Shown in pieces: positions 1 to 12,008 of a stretch of 64,000 bases of DNA. Position numbers and translations under genes: made by a program. Source of the stretch: Phaseolus vulgaris (lineage: Eukaryota > Streptophyta > Magnoliopsida > Fabales > Fabaceae); contig NC_023754.2 of assembly GCF_000499845.2 (NCBI RefSeq), positions 8,811,335 to 8,875,334 of the forward strand, given 5' to 3'. The notes beneath the pieces are model-generated. The model searched no databases and had not been told where the DNA came from. It worked only from the letters and a program-made list of their open reading frames with translations. Numbering within the stretch: position 1 is the stretch's first letter; every line of letters starts with the position of its first letter.

Positions 1-912
1 CACAAAGACGTTTTCCTTTAAAAAGAAAGCCATCTTGTATAAAAAAATATTTGTGTCCTTCCTTAAGACACTCTTGATAGATGGGAGAAAAATCAAGGTC
101 ATCATGATAAAGTTCCTTAATGTGATCAAAACCAAGATATTGAGAGGTTAAAAGATTTAGCAAGGTGTATCTTCTAGAAAGAGCATCCGCCACAATATTT
201 ATTTTGCCTTGCTTGTGTTTGATCACATAAGAAAATTGCTCAATGAATTCCACCCACTTAGCATGCCTCTTGTTAAGTTTGTTTTGGCTTTTCAAATATT
301 TAAGAGATTCATGATCACTATGTATCACAAACTCTTTGGGAAAAAGATAGTGTTGCCAAGTAAACAAAGCCCTAACAAGTGCATATAATTCCTTATCATA
401 GGTGGAATAATTGAGATGACTTCCCTTCAATTTCTCACTAAAATAGGCTATGGGGTGGCCCTCTTGAAGGAGAACAGCCCCAATACCTATGCTTGAAGCA
501 TCACACTCAATCTCAAATGTCTTAGTGAAATTAGGAAGGGCCAAGATGGGAGCATTAGTCAATTTTTCTTTCAAAGTGTCAAAAGCATTTTGTTGTGCTT
601 CTCCCCAATGAAAGACCACATCCTTTTTCACTATGTCATTGAGTGGTGCGGCAATGGTACCAAAATTTGGGACAAATCTTCTATAGAAAGAAGCAAGTCC
701 ATGAAAACTTCGGACCTCATTCAAAGATTTCGGTGTAGGCCAATTTTGAATGGCCACCTTTGTTTTGTCCACATGGACCCCTTTACAACTCACAACAAAC
801 CCTAGGAATTCTATATGATCATGAGCAAACATACATTTAGCAAGGTTAGCATACAAATGTTCCTTCCTAAGGGTTTCTAAAACTTGCCTAACATGCAACC
901 TATGGTCATTCA
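1..912 (-). pseudogene. Ty3/gypsy pol fragment (RT end, RNase H, start of linker)
   Basis: Read on the minus strand, this encodes a typical plant gypsy polyprotein piece. The end of reverse transcriptase is followed by the connection region with an ECDAS motif, then RNase H with [10 protein letters not shown], then a DALSRR motif just after RNase H. The reading frame is open over most of the stretch. It runs off the left edge of the window, so the integrase may continue outside. On its other side it stops abruptly at the LTR that begins at 913, in the RT region, so gag, protease and most of RT are missing here. It is a retrotransposon relic and not a host gene. Family assignment is firm; lineage is not assigned. 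Confidence 0.85.
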
Positions 913-2688
913 TGTTGGGTTTAATAGTGCCAAAGTTCAAGAGGGGGGGGGGGGTGAATTGACCTTTTAAAACATTCTCGCAGAAACAGTATTTAACACA
1001 GTTTACAGAAAATAAATCGATTTATGTGAAAATGAACAGATTTATTTCAACACTGTTTTTATTTGAAAAGCGTTTATACAGCAAGGTTAATCACAAGATT
1101 ATGCAGATAGATTTTCCAGATGCACACACACTGATATTAGAACGAAAACCAGTGAACCACAAAACAGCAAACCTCAATTTCAAGCAAGTGATTAAGGTTC
1201 AATTGATAGTATGCCAATTAATTGAGTAACCTTCACAATCAACCAGTTCCAGTAACTTTTAACAAATTATAAGTGTTCTTCTTGAAACACACAGTTTTCC
1301 AGAAATTAAGAACAATGAATCACAGAACAGCAAGCTTCAATTTTAAGCAATTGTTTAAGGTTCAATTAATAGCTTTGACAATTTCTTGAGCAACCTATCA
1401 CAATCAATCTGTTTCAGTGGCTTTTAACACACTTTATATGTTCTTATCAGAATCAAACAAGTTTTTCAGAAATTAAGAACAGTATGAACTGAGCCCAAAA
1501 AGAACGGATTTATTATTGATTGAACAGATTTATTTCTTTGTTGTTTTAACAATTATGCAGAAACTTAATTGCAGAGAGTGAGAGAGAATGAACACAAGCA
1601 GTTATACTGGTTCACTCAACTGAGCTACATCTAGTCTTCACCAAAACCAGGTGGAAATCACTAAAACACAGTACAACCAAGTACAATTCCCACTGTTTTT
1701 GAAACCTACAAGAACTTAGGTACTCTTGCTGAAAAAACCTATTTCAGCACACACCCACTCTTCAAGAAAACCTATCAAGAAGAGTGTTCAACCAAACTAT
1801 TACAAGAAATGAGAAGTGAAACAACTACACCTGATTGAGGATACAAAGATCTGCCTTAAACCAGTAGGCAAGATTGCTAGAACAGTAGCAGCACCTCACA
1901 CCAAGCTTTTGGAACCAAACCAAGAACAAACACTTTTTGATTTTTGAAATCTTTGAAGAACAAATGCTAATCCTTTGTAAACTCTTAATTCTCTGCTGTC
2001 AAAACTTGTTTTTGCAAATGTATGAACGACTGTTAACCTCAGAAACAAGTTTGCATTTTATAGAAAACCAACTTATAACAGAACTTTAAAAAACAGTTAA
2101 AGCTGTTATAAAATGAACAGATTGAAAATAAAATGAACAGATTTATTTTCAAAAACAGTTAGAGAATTTGTTAAGTGAGGAGACTTAGTCAACCATTCTG
2201 GTGCTGAGATAAAATTGAAAAACGTTTAAGCTTGACATGGCACCAGAGACAAAAAGAATCTATTCATTTACAGATGAACAGATTTATTTTTCAAAAAGAA
2301 AACAGAGAAAGTTTAACTATTTAAAACTCAGTCGTTTTGAAAGATAGAAGACTTAGTCAAAATACATGATGCACAAAATCTAATTTTCACAAGACTTATC
2401 CAAGGCATCAGTGTAAAAAAGAATCTGTTTATTTAGGAAAGAACAGATTTATTTTTATGCAGTAAACGTGTTTTTTGTAAAACATGTGAAAAACAGTTTA
2501 AGGAAACTTATGCTTGTTGTTATCACATGGCCAGTGGTTATGAGGTGAGTTACTCAGCAAAAAGCCCACTCTTAGACAACCTCTAAGCACTACCTAAGAC
2601 ACACTTAAAGCAAAGCAAAATACAAATGAAATGTACATATAAGTCTTCATCAAACACAATCTTGAAGGGGCAGCAACCATCTTCAACA
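913..2688 (-). repeat. Copia-type LTR, family 1 (about 1.78 kb)
   Basis: It starts TGTTGGGTTTAATAG and ends CTTCAACA, the same ends as the LTRs at 9139 and 53956. A run of Gs lies about 30 bp inside the start. It contains a tandem duplication of about 185 bp (roughly 1120-1305 and 1306-1490), which makes it longer than its relatives. The motif AACAGATTTATTT recurs many times. The flanking 5-mers (ATTCA on the left, AATAT on the right) do not match. The left neighbour is gypsy pol and the right neighbour is a copia gag, so this is not a simple solo insertion. Orientation is taken from the adjoining minus-strand gag. Confidence 0.75.
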
Positions 2689-3640
2689 AATATGATTACA
2701 AAGAACCTTATGATTCTTGGGAAGCCACTTTAGGATACCTTTGGGAACACAAAACTTTCTAATCTTACAGAATCTAACAAACTGACCCTTTCTCATACAG
2801 TAGAAACAACAAATAACCGGTTATTTCGACCTTTTAATCGGTTGACTTTTTGTAATGGTTGTAAAAGGTTTTAAACAACCACTATTTTTGCTTTATGGGT
2901 TAAAACCCAAACCAGATTTTCCAAAAACACACTTTTGAGATGCTAAAAGATTCTCAAGATTTGATTTGCCTTTTGAAATTGTGTCAACTGCTTTCACAAG
3001 ATACAAAACTTTCTTTTGAAGAGATTCACAATTTTTGCAAATACTAGAATCACACTTGTAAAAGGAGTTTTGATAAATCATTTCTAGATTTTGAAAATCA
3101 GCATTTGAATTGTTCAAATCTTTTTCCAGAACTTTGATTTTCTCTTTCAACCAGATGTTTTCACTTTTCAACTGATTATTTGAAAGGGTTAATCTATTAT
3201 CTTCTTTACGAGTCTCTTGGAAAGCCTCAAGAAGTTGGTAACAACTATCACATTTATTGGTGGAAGATGTACTTACTTGGTTTGATTCATATTTTTCTCT
3301 TGACATATGACAAACATCCATCTTGAAATCTGAAGAAGATGATCCAGCAGAGGACTTATCCTTGTCTAGCCAAACACTTCTTGAGTTCTTGTGAATTCTC
3401 TCAAGAGTATCCCACATTTCTTTGGTTGAGATACACTCTGAAACTTTGAGAAGTTCATCAGAATCAAGGGAATAAACAGTAATGTTCTTAGCTACGCAAT
3501 CAAGATGATCTCTTTCATTATTAGATGATGTAGAAATATTTTTAGACAGATGTACTAAAGCATTGTTTAAAATAACATTCCAGATTTTTCTATCTAATGA
3601 GTCAACAAAGAATTTCATTCTTTTTCACCAAAGGTGATAA
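2689..3640 (-). pseudogene. Copia gag fragment with zinc knuckle
   Basis: A minus-strand open frame (3618-2893) starts MKFFVDSLDRKIWNV. It carries a gag-type stretch with SECISTKEMWDTLERIHK, then a long Lys/Glu/Leu-rich coiled-coil-like region. Beyond the in-frame stop, near 2770-2810, another frame shows a knuckle-like CFYCMRKG...C pattern followed by KGILKWLPKN, as in gag of large SIRE-like copia elements. The N-terminal gag domain appears internally shortened compared with the gag at 52838-53890. No protease or pol follows, because the LTR at 913-2688 comes next. A primer binding site and LTR lie directly upstream at 3764-4883. It is a decayed, gag-only retrotransposon piece. Confidence 0.75.
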
Positions 3641-3763
3641 TTTTCACCACAAAACAAAGGTGGTTTATTTAAAGAGGCACCTTCCCCAAAGGAAAACTTG
3701 CTAGCCATTAAAACAGTTTTCAGAAAAAAAAAAACAAAACTTGAATATTTTTCAAGAACCTAA

Positions 3764-3777
3764 CTCTTGATACGAAT
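3764..3777 (-). other. Retrotransposon primer binding site (tRNA-Met type)
   Basis: Immediately inside the LTR that starts at 3778, the minus strand reads ATTCGTATCAAGAG. This is the usual initiator-tRNA-Met site of plant copia elements with one change in its first bases. It fixes the element's direction as minus. Confidence 0.65.
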
Positions 3778-4883
3778 TGTTAGAATTAATGGCTTAAACA
3801 AGAGGGGGGGGGGGGGTGGTGAATGGTTTGTAAAAAGATTTTCGCAAAGATTGAATAAGAATGAAGCTTTAACACAAATCATAGATTAAGCAATCAAGGA
3901 AAACAATCAAACAATGTAAAAGAAATTGTTTGAAGAATTTCAACCGATTTAAACTTCGTTTTAACCGGTTGTTTATAGCAGCAACAAAAGCAGAATTAAA
4001 ACAAACATTTTATAAGCAGTGAGAGAGAGAGATTTACTTATCCAATTTTATACTGGTTCACTCAATCCTTGAGCTACATCCAGTTCCCAGAACAAACACT
4101 GGGTTCCACTGGTAACCAATAACAAATTACAATTTTCACAACTACAAAGAGGTGATCTTGAAACCATAAGAACCACTCACCCTCTTTGCTACACACACCT
4201 TTAGTCAGAACACCCTCTAACTTTACAGGATTTCCACACACACTTTACAAGTTTATGAAAGAACAATTATAAGAATCATGAAAGGAACAAATTACACCTG
4301 AGTTTACAGGAATCAGAAAGCTCCTATGATCAGACCTTGAACCAGTGCACAACTATTCAACAATCTTGCAAACTTTTGAAAAACTTCTTTCAAAATCAAT
4401 CTATATCTCACTGTATTTGATATCAAACTTATATATTTTGTTTTAAAAGAAAAGCCATATTTATAGCACTTAAAACTTGTCGTTCCATGCAACATTTATG
4501 AGCCAAAACAATTTTGATTCACTTCCAAAACAGATTAACAGGTTTTCAAAAAGGTGTTATGAAATGTCAAAATCAACCGATTGAAAATTCGTTTTAACCG
4601 GTTGAATTGGTTAGGCAGTTATTTAACCATGTCAAAAACAATTTTAAAACCTTTAAAGAAGCCAAGTGACAAACAATCGATTATTTCGAGGTTTCAACCA
4701 GTTGTTTTTCTCTTTGCTTAGAAAAAAACTTTTGTCTTTGAAAACAGATTGAGCAAGCTTGTGTAAGGTATTAGGAAAGATCTTTACAAGGATTCTAAAC
4801 AACCTAGACTAAGCCCAAACTAAAAGCAGCACAACTTCAACCTTCATAATGAATTTGAAACATTAAAGCTCCCATGTTCTACA
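3778..4883 (-). repeat. Copia-type LTR, family 2 (about 1.1 kb)
   Basis: It starts TGTTAGAATTAATGGC and ends TTCTACA, corresponding to TCTTCAACA in the related copy that ends at 56287. A G-run lies about 25 bp inside the start. AACCGGTTG-like motifs recur near 3950, 4575-4610 and 4675-4710. It sits next to the primer binding site and gag on its left, so it is the 5' LTR of a minus-strand element whose 3' part is lost. A LINE follows directly on its right. Confidence 0.75.
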
Positions 4884-6640
4884 AATCTCTTAACATGATG
4901 GATCGGATTCAGTTAATCAATATGGTGATTTATGGATTTCTAGCTAATAGCTTTAATATGTATAAATGGCTGGTTTCAGTTATTAAGTAAGTGGAGCAGT
5001 GGTTTCGAAATTTTATTTGGACTGGTGATATTTTGAAAAAAAAAGGCATAGTTACCGTTAATTGGGATACGATTTATTCTTCTCTTGAGAATGGAGGTTT
5101 GAAGATTATTAATCTTCGTCATGAAAATATGGCATATCTTCTTAAGTTTGCTTGGAACTTTGCTTATAGCAACAGGCCTTGGTCTTTTCTCCTGAAAGTG
5201 CGGGTTCTTAAATCAAAATACAAGTTTAGAATGATTTATAGATCCTTATCTCTTTGGCCTGGAATTAAGCAGCTTTATGCTATTATACTTGATTATACTT
5301 CTTGGAATATTGGTACAAGTACTTTTATTAATTTCTAGAATGATAAATTGTATTCTACTACTTCTTTAACAAATATTGCAGGTTATCTGATGGTGCTAGC
5401 ATTCCGGATACAGTCTCTCGGTTTTGAACAGGTTGTGATTGGAATATTCCCTTGTCTTTACAGCAGATGCCTCATTTTTTTTAATCATATCATGGTTAAG
5501 GAGGAACAGGATATTCCTAATTGGATTCTAGTTGAGTCTGGTCATTTCACTCTTAAATCAGCTAGGAATTATTTCTTAGAACTAGAAGTTCCCTATGATT
5601 GGGATAAATTCATTTGGTCTTCATCTATTTCTCCTTCCAAAACTTTAGTACTCTAGAAAGTTTTTCATGGGTGGCTTCCTACAGATCAACCTATTCAGAA
5701 TAAAGGTGCGCATATATGTTCTATGTGTACACTTTGTGAAAAGCATGAGAAATCTATTCATCATTTCTTTTTTGAATGTTCTAATGCTTTTCATATTTGG
5801 AATTGGGTTCGACAAATTTTTCTTACTTCTCATTTATCTAATAAGAATGATCTTCTTTCTTTTATTAAAAGTGATGGTAGTCCTTTGGTTAAATTGTGAT
5901 AACTTTTTCTATTTGGATGATATGGCATATGAGGAATTATGCTAGATTTCAGGATAAGATTGATGTTTCAATGGCTATTTCAATAATTAAATATTTAACT
6001 TGTCTAGTGGAAAATTCATCTAAAGCTTCAATGAAGAATGATATGTTGGATTTCAACATGATGAAGTTTTTTGGTATTAATACTCGTACTGGTAAAGTTC
6101 TTCGTCCTCTTCCTATTAGATCGGAGTTTCCTTCACCAGGTTGGGTTAAAATAAACACTGATGGGGCTGCTAGGGGATATCTTGGTCTTGCTACTTGTGG
6201 AGGTATTTTTCGTGGGAGTATGGGGGAGTTTATTGGCGTTTTCTTTGCGTTTCTTGAAGTTCAAACTTCTATGGTTGCTGAGTTTTAAGGAATTATACAT
6301 GCTATGTAGGATGCTCAAAAGATGTGGCTTACCAATGTCTGGCTTGAATGTGATTTTGCCTTGGTTTGTGCTGCTTTTACTGCTAGGACTAATGTTCCGT
6401 GGATGCTTCGTAATCGATGGAATACTTGTCTTAATTACTTTGGGAAAATCAGGTTTAGGGTTACTCATATTTTTTGTGAAGGGAATGCATGTGCTGGTAA
6501 GTTGGCTAATTTAGGATTTATTCATAGAGAATAATTTCATTGGTATAATAGGCTTCCATCTAGTATGTTCTTAGAATTCTTTTTGATTAAGTGTAGTCTA
6601 CCTATATATTGTTTTTGTTAACATATGGGTTTTGATCTAG
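4884..6640 (+). pseudogene. 5'-truncated LINE (plant L1) ORF2 remnant
   Basis: Plus-strand fragments in shifting frames give the C-terminal half of a plant L1 ORF2. First come post-RT sequences with NFIWTGD and NGGLKIINLRHEN (about 4990-5335). Then comes a zf-RVT-like region with SISPSK, a HGWLPTD motif and CTLC...HHFFFECSNAFHIWNW (about 5600-5800). Last is an RNase H domain with VKINTDGAARG (about 6145) ending near FCEGNACAGKLANLG (about 6475-6515). There are several stops and frameshifts. The RT catalytic core and ORF1 are absent, which is normal for truncated LINE insertion. No clear poly(A) tail is visible. Confidence 0.8.
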
Positions 6641-6659
6641 TCCTCCCATATGTATTGTC

Positions 6660-7545
6660 AAGATGACTCTGCAGTGATTAAAGAGAACTTACCTTCTCGA
6701 GCTTCCAACGAAACGACACTTAGTATGGGTAACTATTGTGTCATTTTGAACCTTATAAGTGATATGATTCCAATAGCCATATAGAGAAAGGTTCTTGACC
6801 TTCTTAGGAATCACCTTGAGTTGGACATTATAGAGGCACTTTTCTTAGAGTTGGATCATTGTTCTAAGACAAGAACTCACCAAAAACTAGTACCAAATCC
6901 CAAACTCATTTGGATGAACCAATTTTAGTCAAATTGAACCGAACAAAAGAGTAAGAAAAGCAAAGGAACAAGATGAATGGACTGAAATATAAAACTGCCG
7001 AACCAAAACTCATAAAAAAACAACAAGAACACCAAACAAAAACTCAAGAACACAAGCTAACAAAAACAATAGAAAGAGAAGAAAGGAAGGAGAAGAGAGT
7101 GCTCATGAAGATGGAAGAATGTTGGATGATCTCGCCACTAGAAGTGTGGAATGCTCCTAGATGAGAGTGATGCCGCCACTTGAGGACTCCAATGATCCAT
7201 CAAGATAAGACTAGAGAAGAAGGCTCAAAGCTCTCCAAAGTTCACTCAAAATTTGAGTAGAGTTTTCTTAGATTAATTCCAATCTGAATTTTACAAAGAG
7301 AGCACCTCTATTTATAGCCTAAGGTGCTGAAAATGCAAGCTAAACATTTCAAAAATTCCCTCCTAAAACTAGCTAAAACCGGCGCCTAAACCATGCATGA
7401 GGAAGGTGTGACTCTTTCCTTCACTTTGGCACCTCCTATTCTACTCCTACACCTATCTACTAATACACCCCCCCCCCCCCCCTCCTAAAGCTCCTAACTA
7501 AAGCCTAAAAGATGCTAAAACAAAAGAGGTTTCTAATGTTTCCCT
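6660..7545 (-). repeat. Probable Ty3/gypsy LTR
   Basis: This is non-coding, low-complexity DNA next to the C-terminal tail of a minus-strand gypsy polyprotein. On the minus strand a TATA-like CTATAAATAG occurs near 7308-7317, and an 18-base C-run (G on the sense strand) lies at about 7470-7487. Position and content fit a 3' LTR. I could not fix the ends, and no second copy is present in the window. Confidence 0.4.
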
Positions 7546-7791
7546 CTAAGCACCTTCAACTAAAGAAATTACAAAAAGAGAAAATAAATGTCCTCTAGCT
7601 CCCAAAGCTTTGAACATGCTTCTTGTAATCCTTTGAGGTGGACTTTGACCTCCATGGGCGTCCTCCATTTGTGCCTCCACCTCTTCTTGATCTTGTTGAT
7701 TGGCCTCCATGTCCTCTTGAGCTTGATCTCCATCAATAAGGGTCCTCATACATGGTCCCTTAAGCAAAGCAGGAGTTAACCTTCTCGACAC
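7546..7791 (-). pseudogene. C-terminal tail of a Ty3/gypsy polyprotein
   Basis: A short minus-strand frame is rich in Gln, Glu and Asp and ends with RITRSMFKALGARGHLF. This is the characteristic acidic tail and TRSM motif found at the end of several legume gypsy polyproteins. The rest of the polyprotein would lie at higher coordinates but is replaced by unrelated sequence from about 7800. Recognition rests on this short tail only. Confidence 0.5.
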
Positions 7792-7799
7792 ATATATAT

Positions 7800-8780
7800 A
7801 CTTCTAATGGGTTAACACTTCATGATATAGCTCTCTCATTGGTAACTGGTCAAAACCTTACCATGGGAGATAATGTTTCTTGGTATAGCCTGCTTGGGTT
7901 TATTATGTTGGCTGCTTGCGGGACTTTGGGTTGTGTGAGTTGGAAGAGTTGCCCAAGGATAAGTGGTTTTGTTACTGTTCTCTCCGGTTGACTTGTTCGC
8001 CGGTTGAATTTGATGACATGCTCTAACTCCGTTTGTTTCTTCACGAACCTGTCTTATCTCTTGCTGCTCTGGAACGTAGCTCCGTTGAAACAGAGGGAGC
8101 CTTACCTGTTGATTGCACACTGGCGATCAAGTCAGTACAAGGCTTATAAGAATTTAAGAAGTAGTAAGTTTCAATCTTAGAAACAACATACCTTTACCTG
8201 GGGTCTCAAGCCCCTTCTATAACTTACCTCTTGTAACAGCTTTCCATCACGAGAATTTAATCCTAACTGAAAGCATACTCAACAGGAAAATATTCTGTTC
8301 AAGGGCCCTTACGATGCTACAACAGAACTGAATCTTTCCTCCAGGGAGTGCATAAAATAATAACAGAATAACCACCAGGGTACCAACTCATGTACCAATA
8401 TCAGGGGTCTAGTGTATTTACGTAGGTACCCTCTCCGTGGTGCTACGCTACTTTTCATTATACATGCAACCTAACCTCTACGTGCCTTAAAACACATGGG
8501 CTTGGGTTTAAAAGAAAAATACTTACTTGATCTAGACCCCATACGCACTAAGCGCACCCCTAGGTCCACAATTACCCTTCGCTAGCCGCTTAGGTTTTAC
8601 GTGGGGAGGACTACCTTAATTATACAAAAATGGACTTACTCATACAATTGGGACCCAATTACATGGCCCGCTATTCTGGCCCAAGAGCTGAGCTGACCTA
8701 TTTGCACCATGTGCCGAGGTCCGACCACCGAGTGCTGAGTTCTAAGCGCTTTGGTCCAATATAGTTACTGTAACTACAAT
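7800..8780 (-). repeat. Probable divergent gypsy (Tat-like) solo LTR
   Basis: The stretch around 8110-8230 has the same order of landmarks as the Tat LTRs at 46114 and 59932: a CGATCAAGT block, then a block like ACCTTTACCTGGGGTCTCAAG. Similarity is partial and the ends are not resolved. No open frame of interest is present. Confidence 0.35.
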
Positions 8781-8856
8781 CGAATATATGTGGCTCTATA
8801 GAATTCAGTTTCTGCAGGAGAAAACATTATACCAACTTCCTTGTGAAAACTATATT

Positions 8857-8968
8857 CTGATGATGGTCCAAACCAACTTGCAGATATCTTCACTGAGCCA
8901 CTACCTAAGGAAAGGTTTTTCTTCTTAAGAAATGAGTTGGGTATTCTTGATTCTCAAATTTTTTCTTA
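8857..8968 (+). pseudogene. Copia pol C-terminus (end of RNase H)
   Basis: A plus-strand frame gives NQLADIFTEPLPKERF and then NELGILDSQIFS before a stop. This is the standard end of a SIRE-like copia polyprotein. It is the 5'-truncated remains of the element whose polypurine tract and 3' LTR lie at 10578-11660. The solo LTR at 9139-10400 was inserted into its 3' untranslated part. Confidence 0.75.
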
Positions 8969-9138
8969 ACTCAGTTTTTATCCTTTCTCTTATTCTATTT
9001 GTGAAGACAAATAGGGAGAGAATTAGTGGTTTCTGGTGTTGTACTCTGCTGCTACACTCTTGTGTTCCTTATTTTGCTATAGTTGTTGTTATATCTCTTA
9101 TATAACTCTGATTTGCACTTTAATTTGTCGCTGGTTTA

Positions 9139-10400
9139 TGTTGGGTTTATTAGTGTCTAAGTTCAAGAGGGGGATGAATTGAGCTTATAAAATTTTCGCA
9201 AAGAATACTGTTTTTCATAAAACCTGACAAAATAATTTAGAAGCCCTTATTACTTGTTTCATCCAGCCAATACATGCAAATTCAGTGATATACAAGTAAG
9301 AATTCTTCCGGAATCTTGAACAACAGAGTATGAGTCAGCCCAGAAACAAAAAAATCAATTTTAATTCAACAAATTTATTAAATTGCAGTATATCAGATTT
9401 TCCATAATTACTTGCAGAGATTAAGGAGAGAAAAGCACACACAGTTTTTATACTGGTTTACTCAACAAGAACTACATCCAGTTTCACCTTATCCCAAGGT
9501 GAATTTTACTAAAAAAAATCAATCTTTTACAAAACCTTCTTGGTTCTTGAACCCTCCAAGAACAAAGAACACAATGTTGAAAAACTTTATTTTAGTAACA
9601 CCCACACTTCAAGAAACCCTATCAAGAAGTGCAATTACAAACACCCTTATAAAAGAAAATTATAAGAATGAAAACACCTGATTTGCAGATACAAGAAACC
9701 AAAACATACTGGCTTTCTGCAACACCACTGTGACAGAACCTGGAATCTCAAGCCAAGAGTTGTTAGCAAACGAACACTTGTAGTTTTTTAGAGAAAGTTA
9801 AAATAACCAAAAAAAAAAAAGATTTCAAACTATCACTGAAAGAACTTAATTTGTATTCAAAAATATAATTTCTAAGTGTTATCTGATATGAAATACACTT
9901 ATCCTTTTATAGCTTTTAGATCAAAACAGTTTTCAAAAAACAGTTAAAAGTTGTTATAAAAATAACATATGAAAGTCTAAATAAACAGATTGTTTTTTGA
10001 AAATACAGCTGGTGGTTACATAACCACTTTCAGACCAGTTTATAATAGTAACAAAGAGTTCAACTGATTTTGGTCCCAAAAAAGAATTTTGAAAAGGCTT
10101 ATCAGATATGCACCAGTACAAAAAGAATCTATTGTTTTGTAAAACAACAGATTTATTTTTCGTGCAGTGAACTAGTTTAGAAAAACTTAAGATAGATTTT
10201 GAGAAAACCTTGTAAGAGATCCTTGTGCTTAAACTCATCACCTTGGTTCTGAGATATGAGGTAAATCAGAGTGCAAAAGGCATATTTAAACAACCTGTAA
10301 TTTACAAGAAACCATGAATTACAATACAACAATCTTCAAAACAATTTACTTCATCAAACACACTCTTTGCCAAGATGTGAAGAGTTTTCAGTCTTCAACA
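9139..10400. repeat. Solo copia LTR, family 1 (1262 bp)
   Basis: It starts TGTTGGGTTTATTAG and ends GTCTTCAACA. The flanks are GTTTA on the left and TTTTA on the right, a 5-bp target duplication with one mismatch. It has the same ends and AACAGATTTATTT-type motifs as the LTRs at 913 and 53956. It lies inside the 3' non-coding part of a plus-strand copia element. Confidence 0.75.
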
Positions 10401-10577
10401 TTTTACGCACTGATTTGCACTGATTTTACACTCTATTTTACTAGTTTTTTTTTTTGCTTAAATTATTAAACCCGGGTTATCTTCCTGCTATGTATGCCTT
10501 GTATATGCACAATTTTTGTTTTGCAGGATCTATCAAATTCAAAATATGACAACACAAGCAAACCAAGGATTTGTCTT

Positions 10578-10595
10578 CATCAAATAGGGGGAAAT
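10578..10595 (+). other. Retrotransposon polypurine tract
   Basis: AAATAGGGGGAAAT lies immediately before the LTR start TGTTGAAC at 10596, the expected place for the plus-strand primer of a copia element. Confidence 0.7.
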
Positions 10596-11660
10596 TGTTG
10601 AACAAGGTTCTTTGATGTCTACAAATCCAAGAAGATTGCTTGAGGACCTTGCTGTTGGTTGTGTGTGTGTGTCTAGAAGTATTTGAATTTGTTAATCTAC
10701 TCTTTGTGGTGATCCAAGGTTAATTGAATCTTAATCCTTTTGAAAAAAAAGTGTTTTATAAAGAAAGTGAAAATTCAACCTGTTGAAAATTCGATTCAAC
10801 TGGTTGTTTTACACTTAGTGGTTTTTGAAAAGGATTTCAAAAGCTTGACTTTGGTTGACTTTCTGTCAAGCCAATTCAACCAGTTGTTTCGAAAATTCAA
10901 CTAGTTGTTTTTCGGGAAACCTTAACAGAATTCTGTTAAGTTGTACCAATCTATTTTAAATGATTCAAACTGTCTTTGGTTCTTGAATTAAATGCTTTGA
11001 CCATCTGATTGGAGTATAAAAAAGTTGTTTTACATTCTTGGTCATTAACTTAGAAGAAAGTTTAATCAAAATTAATTTTCAATATTTCAAAGAACTTTTG
11101 GATCATTTTCAAGTGTGGAATAGGATTGCCATGTATTCTCTGTACTTTAATCTTTGATTGTATCCAGGTGTATTCTATTCCTTTCATCCTTAATCATTGT
11201 ATTTCTATGTGACTTGGTGTTGTGCAGTTTCAGAAGGTTGTTCTGAAAACTGTGTGTTGTTGCCAAAGGTGGTGTGTGTTCTTGAAGGGTTCAAGATCAT
11301 CACTTTGGTATGTTGTTTGTAATCAAGGTTTGATTACTTAGTGAATTCTCAGTGGTTAGCAGAGGACTGGATGTAGCTCTTGGTAAAGAGTGAACCAATA
11401 TAAACATCTTGTGTGAATCTCTTTATCCTTACACTCTTTAAACTGCTTTAGCTTTGATTTTATAAACTGCTAGTATAAACAACCGGTTGATTCGCAAAAA
11501 CAACTGGTTGATTTTCTGGAATCAAACTAAATACAGTTTTTTAATTGCTAGAGTTTTCTAATTGATTCATTCTTCATTGTCTTTCACTCTACCTTCAATA
11601 CTTGTGAAAATCTTTCGAAAACAATTCACCCCCTCTTGTTTAAGGCCTATAATTCTAACA
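10596..11660 (+). repeat. Copia 3' LTR, family 3 (1065 bp)
   Basis: It starts TGTTGAACAAGG and ends AATTCTAACA. It follows a polypurine tract and belongs to the plus-strand element whose pol tail is at 8857. CAACTGGTTG/AACCGGTTG-like motifs recur at about 10775-10800, 10875-10910 and 11480-11510. A (GT)n tract lies near 10660. It is related to the LTR at 12139-13190 and, in opposite orientation, to those at 22273 and 58069. Confidence 0.75.
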
Positions 11661-11779
11661 TAACGCACCTTTATATTCATTTGCAATGATGAACAAATAT
11701 CAGAAGCATAATAATTAAAAGTGTGTTAGATATTATCAAAGAAGGAAAATGTTTAAAAAAACTAAGATAATTTTTCTTG

Positions 11780-12008
11780 AACAAATTTAGAGAAATCTTT
11801 TTGAAATACATATACTACAAAATTATACACATCTGATAATTGGGAATATTTCAAATTAAGTAAAGTTAAATCAGTTTTAATATTGAAAATAAACAAATTT
11901 AGAGAAATCTTTTTGAAATACATACACTACAAAATTATAGACCCCATCTGATAATTGAGAATATTTTAAAATTGAGTAAAGTTAGACCAGTTTCAACATT
12001 GAAGTATT
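11780..12008. repeat. Tandem duplication, period about 112 bp
   Basis: Two consecutive copies share AACAAATTTAGAGAAATC, then TTTTTGAAATACATA and a later block near GATAATTG. They differ at scattered positions and by a short insertion. The array lies just past the C-terminal end of the NRG1-like fragment. On the minus strand part of it can be read as a continuation of that gene's last exon or its 3' UTR. Confidence 0.7.

Noticed and set aside
590..1229. Short plus-strand frames of 71 and 67 residues
   Set aside because: The first is the opposite strand of the gypsy RT/RNase H fragment and the second lies in LTR sequence; neither has a recognisable domain.
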